Shown here in pieces: positions 43,839 through 52,513 of a DNA stretch of 64,000 nucleotides. This stretch comes from Atriophallophorus winterbourni (lineage: Eukaryota; Platyhelminthes; Trematoda; Plagiorchiida; Microphallidae), in NCBI GenBank assembly GCA_013407085.1, contig JACCGJ010010491.1:38868-102867 (forward strand), in the 5' to 3' direction. The position numbers were made by a program, and so were the translations under genes. The notes beneath the pieces are model-generated. The model did not search any database, had not been told where the DNA came from, and was given only the letters and a program-made list of their open reading frames with translations. Within the stretch, counting starts at the first letter, position 1, and the number at the start of each line of letters is the position of its first letter.

Positions 43839-46800
43839 CGCTGAGACTGGACCTTAACGTGGTGCGATGGTTTGTGTACCTTCATGACCCATTGAGCTAT
43901 ACTGGGTGGTGCCTTTTGGTGCCAGCAGAGCTACTCATACCAGGAAGGTCGATGGATAGAGGTCAGACAAACTCAGTCTCAAGCCACTGCCTTGTGGTTC
44001 AGGCTTTTTAGCCAAAGGCTCCGGGTGGGCCCCCTAAGCTAACCCCCTACTTCGGCCTGGGCAACCGGGTAGTATCACGCCCACAAGCAATTATGCAAAT
44101 AAAGGTAAAAATGACAGATCCCGTGCTCTCGCGCTCTCTGCTCTCAAGCTCTTTGCTCTCTGCTCAAAATGCTTTACATGATCTCACACTGCATGCAAAC
44201 TTTTTAATAACTGTTTTCCGTTTTGTGGTTCTTTGGTTAGCCCTGACAGAAGTGCAGCTTGTTCATCGAGGTTTCCGAATTCAGCCAATTCGAATATTTT
44301 GCCTGCTTCGAATGCCTCCAGAGCGTTCTTCCGCCCACGCGTACCATTCAAATTAGCTGCGTTTAATGTACGGACTTTAGCTAGCATCGGACAGCAGGCA
44401 GCCTTGGCTCGCACGCTTGATAGCCTCGACGTCGATGTGTGCTGTTTGTAGGAAACACGCATGCATAACTCTAGCTCAGTTACACGATTGTCTAACCCTT
44501 CTAACTTACGTAAGTCACACTATCTACGTTTGTCCACTGATGACGATGCCATGGTATTTGGTCAAGCTGGTGTCGGAATCGTCTTGAGTGAGCGAGCTGA
44601 GGTCGCACTGTTAGACTGGATCCCAGTCGACAGTCGCCTTTGTGCAGTAAGACTACAGGGTTCGTACAAAAAAAGGCCGATTTCGCAACCAATCCCGCGA
44701 CCTGTTTGTGGTTGCTGCCTATGCACCGACTAATTGTAGCTCTGAACGTGACAAGGATGAGTTTTATGGAAGATTACAAAAACTCATTAGACTTGCATCG
44801 AGGAGTGACATCGTTGTCCTAGCTGGAGACATGAATGCACGTGTTGGCCGTCTATCCTTAAACGAGCATTTCGTGGGTGGACGATTTGGTCTCGATTGTC
44901 ATCGTAATGACAACGGCGAAAGATTGCTTAACTTGTGCTCAGAGCACAGACTGTACCTTGCTAGCACTAACTTCCGCCATTCGAAGCGCCACTGCTCCAC
45001 TTGGAGATCTCCATCGGCGGCCTTGTTCACGCAAATTGACCATATTGCTATCAGCTACTCCTGGCGAGGGAGTGTGCAAGATGGCCGCTCCTACTGGGGC
45101 ACCTGTCTAGAGTCCGATCATGCGTTAGTCTGTGCTAAGCTCTCGATGCGTTTTGGTGGGAAACGTAGAAATGTTGCAAGGCAGTTGAATGTTGCTAGGC
45201 TTAACGATCTCCCGGTTATCCGAGGGTTTCAGGCCAATTTGAGTCTGCATCTGTCTACAGTTCCCCAAAATAGTATCGATGACCAATGGAGTGGGATTCA
45301 AACCTCCTTGGAAACAGCCGCGTTGGATAGTTGTGGGTTGACTTTCCGTGTAGCTCAGCACTGGGTTTCTGCGAATTCTCTCCAATTAATGGACCAACGT
45401 CGGTTGCTTTCTGCTGATAGCATACATGATGCGTCACGAAGGCTTATTAAACGTAAACTGGTTGCCAGTTTGAGAACCGACAGGGAAAGTTGGTGGAGTT
45501 CTAAGGCTACGGAAACGGAATCTGCGGCAGCTGTAGGCAATTTCAGAAAATTGTTCCAACTCATCAGAACAACTGGAAGTGGGCGACCAGGCATCAGTGA
45601 GTTGATACGTGAAGCAGATGGTTTGCCAGTTTTTAAAATGCACAGACGCATGGAGCGATGGGCAGAACATTTTGAAGCACAGTTTAACTGGCCTTCTGCA
45701 CCCACTGATTTCGAGAATACGGAACACTGTACCCCATGGTCGATTTCTCTTGAGGCTCCGACTCAATCCTAGATTTACAGTGTAGTCCGGAGCCTCAAGC
45801 GCCTTCGGACATCAGGTGCTGATGCTTTGCTTCCGTCATTGTTCAAAGATGGCGGTTTCGCTTTAGTTCGCGAACTTCAACCGCTGTTCGCCAACATATG
45901 GGCTGAGGAACGCGTTCTGATCCCTTGGAGAGAATCAGTAATTGCTCCGATTTTCAAAAAGGGACGGCGCGATTCCTGTGAAAATCATCGGGGTATCAGT
46001 CTCATTTAAGTAGCTCCTAAAATACTGGCGTCCATTCTGCTTCACCGATTGAGTACCAAACGGGAAGAGCAAATCCGTGAGAAGCAAACTGGGTTTCGTG
46101 CCGGCCGAGGGTGCATAGATCAAATTGTCACACTCCGTCAGTTACTGGAGCAACGCCACACTTTTCGTAAACCAACTATCGTGGTATTCCTTGACATCCG
46201 AGCGGCATTCGATTCAATCGATCGTGAAAGTCTTTGGAACTGTCTACTGAGACATGGAGTGCCCGAGAGGTATGTTTGGATCTTGAAAGCATTATATTGC
46301 CAAACTTCGGGCAGGGTTCGAGCGTACGGACAATTGTCGTCCTCGTTCAATATCTCCCGCGGGGTGCGGCAGGGCTGCCCTATCTCGCCGTTCCTTTTTA
46401 ACTTCGCGATCGACGATGTCCTGAGAAAAGCTTTAGCTGGCCTGGTGGGCACAGGTGTTGAACTTCTGCCGGGTGAGCGAGCGACCGATCTAGAGTATGC
46501 CGATGACATCGCACTTCTGGGAGATGACGCTCATATAATGCAACAAGCCCTGGACCGCCTGGCACTTGAAGCTTCAAGGTATGGCATGTGCTTTGCGCCT
46601 AACAAGTGTAAAACACTTACCCAGGATTGGAGCGGCTCTCTTCCAAACCTTAACTGTGTGCGATGTCAATCTTGAATTGGTCGACAGCTTTGTTTACCTT
46701 GGCAGTTGTATCTCCGCTGGAGGTTGTGTCGAGGACGAGATCTCACATCGTGTTCGCAAAGCGGGTGCAGCGTTTGCTAACCTTCGCCACCTGTGGCGTC

Positions 46801-47550
46801 GACGCGATGTTTCACTCCATACTAAAGGCAGTGGTGCGTGTACACTCCTTTATGGCTGCGAAACCTGGTCTATCCGAGCGGAAGATGTCCGTCGGCTTTC
46901 AGTTTTTGATACCCGTTGCCTGCGTAGAATTGCTCGCATTCGGTGGCAGCATCGTGTTACAAATATAGATGTCTGCAAGCGGGTGTTAGGACCAGGTGGC
47001 CACGGACTGAGAGAAATGCTGATGCTTGCTCGCTTGCGATGGTTGGGACATGTATTAAGAATGCCTACTCACCGTTTACCGTACCGCGCCTTATTCGCAG
47101 AGCCTGACAGAAGCTGGAAGAAAAGATCGGGTGGCCAGTCCATGACGTGGCGCGTTGGGATGAAGAAACTCACCGTAGCGCTAGGCTCAGTTGGGCGTAT
47201 TCGTTTGCCTGGGTGGGGTCCAAAAGCTCCACCTAATAGTTGGCTGGAAACCTTACGCGATATGGCTACAAACCGAAGTCAGTGGCGCCAGTGTATTTTA
47301 TTATGTGTGTCATAATTTTTATTCGGTATTATTTTACATAAAAAACAAAAAACAAAAACAAAACAAAAAAACCCAAAAATCGCATGCAGTGAAACTACAA
47401 AAACAAGCTGCTTTTTTGTGCATTTGCTTTTGCGTATTCCGCTTGCCTGCTTTCCCTCTTCCACGCGCTTGCTTATCTGCTTTTCCTGCTTCATATTGCT
47501 TGGCACTTTGTCTGGCTCCAGACTTGTGCTTCATGATGATGATGATGATG
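43839..47550 (+). mobile_element. Full-length RTE LINE (RTE-B) with 10-bp target duplication
   Basis: The 3712-bp element is flanked by AATCTACCCG at 43829-43838 and 47551-47560, inside the endonuclease of CR1-X. It starts CGCTGAGACTGGACC, has a leader ending GGCAACCGGGTAGTAT (about 44073), one long broken ORF, an A-rich then pyrimidine-rich 3' UTR, a terminal hairpin GTCTG-GCTC-CAGAC (47510-47523), and a tail of repeated GAT. The duplication plus the resumption of the CR1 reading frame fix both ends. Confidence 0.93.
44233..47315 (+). pseudogene. RTE endonuclease-reverse transcriptase, frameshifted
   Basis: Homologous along its length to the intact ORF at 55342-58536. Endonuclease landmarks are FKLAAFNVRTLASIG (44.34 kb), LAGDMNARVG (44.82 kb) and SDHALVCAKL (45.12 kb). 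RT landmarks are IFKKGRRDSCENHRGISLI (45.95 kb), GFRAGRGCIDQIVTLRQL (46.09 kb), VFLDIRAAFDSIDR (46.18 kb), GVRQGCPISPFLFNF (46.36 kb) and LEYADDIALLG (46.49 kb). The C-terminus has YGCETWSIRAEDVRRL and RWLGHVLRMP. Defects are stop codons near 44449, 45770 and 46007 and frame changes near 44.68 kb and 46.66 kb. The few lesions suggest moderate age. Confidence 0.9.
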
Positions 47551-47825
47551 AATCTACCCGAAATAAACTGGGAGTACCGAACCTCGCATGCCTCAGGAAA
47601 CGCGAATGATTTTCTAAACTGGCTACACTCCAATGCACTTTACCAGCACGTAAACGAACCAACTAGACTCCGTGAGGGTCAGTCTCGGTCTTCTCTTGAC
47701 CTAGTTATTTCAACTGCTGAAAGCGGTATAGAAAATTCGGTCTCCCTGCCACCACCAGGAAAGAGCGACCATGTAGTGTTAGCCTGCGAGTTACTCTTGT
47801 CATTTTGTAAACCCCCACTTAAGGT

Positions 47826-48057
47826 ATATATATGTATGAAAGCACAAGCCTGATCCAGGCAAAGTGCCGCACAGTCAGAGACTGCATGTGGGCTAAGATA
47901 CTGTCAGGTTGCCCAGGCCTAGACAGATATGAGGGGGAAATAGCAATGGTAGTGAGACTCCAGCGTGTTTCAGCATGAAGCTCACTACCGTTGGCCAATC
48001 AATTTAGCACGATGTTAGCCGTACAGCACATAAATGCTGCACGATTGCACATCCGTG
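47826..48057 (-). repeat. SINE-like repeat, full length with target duplication (copy K)
   Basis: The 232-bp copy lies between CACTTAAGGT (47816-47825) and CATTTAAGGT (48058-48067), a duplication with one mismatch. It interrupts the CR1-X endonuclease-linker frame, which resumes on the far side. Because it inserted in CR1-X, it dates after that element. This is the best guide to the full unit: about 125 bp of head, an A-rich (plus strand) tract, and the conserved 3' module. Confidence 0.88.
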
Positions 48058-49075
48058 CATTTAAGGTGTCTCGATGCTTCCATAGAATCGACCCTGCTGC
48101 CCTATTGCAGGCAGCAGCGCTACTCCCATGGCAAAACATTTACCATGTGGATGGGATGTGGGGGCAGGTCAAGAAAAATGTCCTCCAACTTCAGGATCGA
48201 TTCGCTCCTCTCGTATCCGTTCGCAAAAATGGTAAACCTTAATGGCGGTCAGCCTCAGTCTCCCATTGCGTACGTCACCGCGACGCAAAATGGAGACCTT
48301 ATAAGCTTACTCCCTCATGTGGGACTTGGGCCCGTTACAAAGAAGCGCGAAATATAGCTGTTTCCAAGATATGTGCAGCAAAGTTCTCTCTCGAAACGAG
48401 ACTCGCTCAAGACGCCAATACTCATCCGAAACGATACTACAACTACGTTCAATCTAAAGGCTCGACACCCAAAAGGTGTAGGTACCTTGAGAATAGACGC
48501 TGGTTCTGTCGTCATTGCAAGCACTGAAAAGGCTCAGTTGTTTTCCTTGCATTTTCAAAGCGTGCAACGGCGACATTATAACTCGAACGCCTCTGCACTG
48601 ACCTTACATTCGAGATACACAATGTCCAGACTATATTGGTCAGCCTAGCATACAACAAGTCGGCAGTGCCCGATAGCATCCATCCACGAATGATCAGACT
48701 GCTAGCTCCTATATTAGCTGTGCCTATAAAAGAACTTTTCACATCATCCCTCAGTGAGGGTACCCTTCCTTTGGACTGGAGAACAGCCGTTGTAGTGCCT
48801 ATCCATAAGGGAGGAGCTTCTTTGGCGGTCAAAAATTAACGCCCGGTTAGCCTCACTAGTGTACTATGTAAGGTTATGGAAAGATTGATCCGCGATAAAA
48901 TATGTGGATATCTAACCAAACACTCTTTTGAATGGCGTACAACACGGCTTCCTAAAATGTAGGTCATGCCTGACTAATTTGTTGAGCTTTCTAAACGAGG
49001 TCACTAAGAGGATGGATGATGGTATAGCTGTAGAAGTCTTCTTTCTTCAGTAAAACTTTTGATTCGGTCATGAAC

Positions 49076-49440
49076 TGCGCTTGATAACCACGTCTCGGTA
49101 ACGGCTAATAGGTCCCATGAGCACAGAGAGTGGCGGTAACGGAGTTTCGGAAGTTTGTTCAAGAACCTATTAGCATTTCTGTAACAGCACGGAAGGTTGC
49201 GCGATTGCAGAGTATGCAGTGTAGCGAAGGGGTGTGCAGTTATTCTACCAGCCTCACTGAAACTGGCTGCGGGGAGTTTTTTGAAGCGGTCGTGTGAGGT
49301 TCGCTAGCAGACTGATTTGTTCTGGACGTTACTGATTGTTGCGGACGTGGTTTTGGTTTGTCAACGGCGGCGCGAAGACAGACCTCTGTAGGTTTATCGT
49401 GCCACAAGCGCAAAGCAATATTAACCATATCTTCTGATTG
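49076..49440 (-). pseudogene. CR1-type endonuclease and ORF1 tail fragment
   Basis: On the minus strand the end nearest 49076 gives LLAVTETWLSS, the endonuclease Glu motif, preceded by a decayed ...NANRFLNKLPKL. Upstream is a Pro/Thr/Ser-rich 62-codon frame resembling the basic tail of ORF1. It meets CR1-X head-on at about 49075 with no intervening sequence, so the joint is a rearrangement or an insertion breakpoint. Confidence 0.5.
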
Positions 49441-50161
49441 GAATCACAATCTGAATGGAAGACGAATGAAATGAATTGCAAAATAAGTCTTTGTCAGAAA
49501 TCGAGCGATTTAGAAATTAAAGTATGTATCGAATCCATGAAATGATTCAAGGTTGTTGGCCCATACCACCTGTTTCGTTCAAGGAATGTGGCTAAATCCT
49601 AATCAATACACTTGGAGCTTTCCTTTGTGAAGTGTGTTTGTCAGAATCCATTCATGAGAGTTGGGGACAATCAGTTATTATTCCGATATTCAAAAAGGGT
49701 TTGCGAAGTTCTTGCTGTAATCACCGGTGGGTAAATCTAACTCATCACAACGTGATTAGCGTTCATATGCCTTCGAAGATTAACATCGTATCGGGAATCA
49801 CAGATCCGCTAGCAGAGCTGGTTTCCGTCCTAACTGATACTGTCAACCACATTTTTACTCTTCGAATGATATTAGAACTGCGGTAGCCGACAGTAACTAT
49901 TTTTTGCACTTCGAAGGAGCATTTGGTTCGATCGATTTAAATGTTCTGTTTAACAAAAGTATGTCAACATACTGCTTACACTTTATGCTTATACATTTGG
50001 ATGCGTTAGAGTTTACAACGACCTTTCGCCGAAATTCGCGACCACAAGTGGCGTCCGACAAGGATGTCCGATTTCTCTTTTTCTGTTCAATTTTGTCATC
50101 AATTCAATCATGGCGTTGTGCAGCGAAGGAACCCTAAATTTTGACGTTCACGTGATGTAAT

Positions 50162-50280
50162 GTTATGAAAGCACAAGCCTGATCCAGGCAAATTGCCGCG
50201 CAGTCAGAGACTGCACGTGGGCTGAGATACTGTCAGGTTGCCCAGGCCTAGACAGACATGACAAAAGAAATAGAAAGAAA
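50162..50280 (-). repeat. SINE-like repeat, short form (copy L)
   Basis: Plus-strand GTTATGAAAGCACAAGCC through GGGCTGAGATACTGTC to AGACAGACATGACAAAA and an A-rich end. It interrupts RTE-C just before the YADN box. No clear target duplication. Confidence 0.8.
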
Positions 50281-50352
50281 ATACCAGGTAGCAAGCTTCT
50301 CGATTTGGACTATGCTGATAATATAGCTCTGCTCTATTCGTACACAGGTGTA

Positions 50353-50477
50353 TGTATGCATGTATGAAACCACAAGCCTAATTCAGGCAAAGTGCCGTAC
50401 AGTCAGAGACTGCACGTGGGCTAAGATACTGTCAGGTTGCCCAGGCCTAGACAGATATGAGAAAGAAAATAGAAAAT
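50353..50477 (-). repeat. SINE-like repeat, short form with 9-bp target duplication (copy M)
   Basis: The 125-bp copy is flanked by ACAGGTGTA at 50344-50352 and 50478-50486. Excising it with one duplication restores the RTE-C reading frame (LLYSYTG continuing into VQAILKKL). It begins within TATG repeats and ends in the A-rich tract, so it lacks the head found in copy K. Confidence 0.9.
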
Positions 50478-51054
50478 ACAGGTGTACAGGCTATACTGAA
50501 AAAGCTAGCTAGTATTGTGCCTGCATATGGAATGCGCTTTGCATCTCCCAAGTGCGGTGTTCTGCTGCTGGACATCAGCTTATTAAATAACAGTTTATTA
50601 TTGACAATGAAGGGTTGAAACTGTAGATCTTTCAAGGTATATCGGTTGTTGTATCAATAATTCTGCATCTTTAGATGACGAGGTCTTGGCACCCAGTTCT
50701 AACGCTACCGTAGCCTTCCGCAACTTAGGTCACTTCTGGCGTCAGAAAGGACTGTTTCGTGTTGCTCAAAGGTAGAGTCTACAAAGTGACAGTTCTAGCT
50801 GTATTACTGCATGGGTGCCAAACTTGAACCATACGTAAACAACACATTCGGCGTGTCTAAGTTTTTGTCAACCGATATGTCCACAAAAGTTTGAAGTTAG
50901 CCGTTACAGTCGCATACGCAACGATGCTCTACAATATAAGCTCTTCGGTAATAATGTTGATATAGAGAAGCAGATCAACCTGCATAGTTAACGCTAGTTG
51001 TGTCACGTTTTACCGATGCTGAACCACCAACTCCCAAAACGGATTCTTTTTGTG

Positions 51055-51159
51055 TATGTATGTATGTATGAAAGCACAAGCCTGATCCAGGCAAAGTGCC
51101 GCACAGTCAAAGACTGCACTTGTTCTAAGATATTCTCAGGTTGCCCGGGCCTAGACACC
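51055..51159 (-). repeat. SINE-like repeat, short form with 11-bp target duplication (copy N)
   Basis: The 105-bp copy is flanked by TTCTTTTTGTG at 51044-51054 and 51160-51170, a perfect duplication. It starts with TATGTATGTATG (the tail, since the element is reversed) and stops right after GGGCCTAGACACC, so it is only the 3' module. Confidence 0.92.
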
Positions 51160-51665
51160 TTCTTTTTGTGACGACACATCCAGTCTGGATTTGTGGTAGC
51201 CAAACCGTCACATTTCAACAGCAGGGAAAATACCTTCCTAGTAACCTTCCAAAGTTGGCGCAGCATGCTTTCCTGACTGGGGTCCTCGTGATCAGTTTAC
51301 TTGCGCTTCAGGATATGTCCTAAAACCATGTTCCCGGGCGGCCTTACACTATACATCATCTTGGTGTTTGCTTAACCTGTATGTTGTCAAGTGGAGTGAC
51401 GAAGTAAACTTTTTATAATGCATGGTAGTTAAAACCGCTTGAAAGCTGTCGTGCTGATATCGTTTTGTTCATTCACGAAACTTGATTAATTGCATACTCT
51501 ATTCAAGGTGTAAGCACCTCCTCACCCTAGTTTGCTTGTGTTTGCTCTTCTATAGAATCCGTATCTATTTAAGCCACACCCTTTCCCATCTTTTGGATTT
51601 TACTTTTTCATGGGTGTACTGGACATCCTACCGGTGTAATACTGTCTGTGATGATGTTGATGTAT

Positions 51666-52513
51666 TGGTCTCATTACACGAAACAATCGTCCATATATTT
51701 GCTCCTAGGCGGCTCTCGCCGACAGACCACAAGGGTACTATTCGTCTTCATGGATTCGGATAAATGAATAATTTTCGGCAGACTTGCCGCTCAGTCCTAT
51801 TGTTCTAGTATCTGGGTTTGAAATCGTTTTAACTTAGCTAAATTGATTGCTTTTGGTAATGAACTACTTTGCAGAACGTGCTAAAGTTTCATTGTTGTCA
51901 CCAGTTTTAGAACCGGGTTTGCACAGCCTTGCATTATCTCAACCTACATGTGCGGTACTTCGCTCAATTCCTGTTATTCCGTGTCTGCATAGTCGTACGA
52001 TTTTAACTCCTTTAACAAACGCAATCTCGGCCTAGATTTGGATGCGATTGCGATCATCTGTGACGTCAGAGATGCCTATCATTTTAGCTCGTGGACAGAG
52101 TCTTTGAAACAGCAGTTAATTTCGTTCGCTTGTATAAATGTGATATATCGACTCGAAGTAAAAAAAACTTTCAACTTGTTCCATACTCATTGAAATTAGC
52201 TGCCGTAATTAAATTCGTAACCTAATTAGTACTCATGCGTAGCGGCATACGTATGGAAAACCACCTTCCTCATGTGGGTCTCTAAAAGAGTGGATAAACT
52301 ATAACTAACCGCACTCGATGATCCTGATTCCGCTTATTCCCATTCTTTGTTTCCTAGCAATATCCTAGTCAGAAACGAGAAGACTTGTTTGTTTTATTAA
52401 CGTTCAGTCTGAATAAATGTCACATTAATTTTTCTTTCTGTTGCATTGCAGGCCTTTCACTTATCGGTATTTCTGTATTTTTTACAGCTCAATTCATTTT
52501 TGCTTTTTCAATT
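51666..52513. other. Upstream region of archease
   Basis: No repeat or coding match recognised. It must contain the promoter or, if the transcript is trans-spliced, an acceptor. A strong acceptor-like TTTTTTACAG lies shortly before the start codon and another, TTGCATTGCAG, around 52451. I could not choose between them. Confidence 0.35.

Larger units (their letters stand above)
42200..49075 (+). mobile_element. CR1-type LINE with PHD ORF1 (CR1-X), split by RTE-B and a SINE
   Basis: ORF1 begins with a PHD-like finger (ECDMCLRWAHPKCSG, then WLCADC, about 42.28-42.40 kb) and continues with an RRM-like region (RPIVVEFINQCDRAYFLSKA, 42.93 kb). The endonuclease starts IYTNACSIRNKGAEL (43.42 kb) and is cut at VVIFSDFNLP (43.84 kb). 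It resumes at NLPEINWEYRTSHASG (47.55 kb), is cut again at 47825, and resumes at 48058 into the linker and RT (SAVPDSIHPRMIRLL, VVPIHKGG, RPVSLTSVLCKVMERLI). The copy stops at about 49075, where sequence in the opposite orientation begins. Both cuts are flanked by target duplications. Several frameshifts show that the element is inactive. Confidence 0.8.
49560..51665 (+). pseudogene. Diverged RTE LINE (RTE-C), 5' truncated, carrying three SINEs
   Basis: The translation follows the intact RTE from the RT fingers onward: VIIPIFKKGLRSSCCNHR (49.67 kb), a degraded FDSID region (49.92 kb), LLDLDYADNIALL (50.31 kb), GMRFASPKCGVLLL (50.53 kb), FRNLGHFWRQKGL (50.72 kb) and HVLPMLNHQLPKRILF (51.0 kb). 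It is followed by about 500 bp of 3' sequence ending GATGATGTTGATG at 51665. SINE copies occupy 50162-50280, 50353-50477 and 51055-51159. Removing the second restores the frame exactly. The same 3' sequence occurs at 13.62-14.19 kb, which defines a second RTE subfamily. Confidence 0.75.

Noticed and set aside
47279..47633. Lys- and Phe-rich ORFs around 47.3-47.6 kb
   Set aside because: They translate the A-rich and T-rich 3' UTR and tail of RTE-B.
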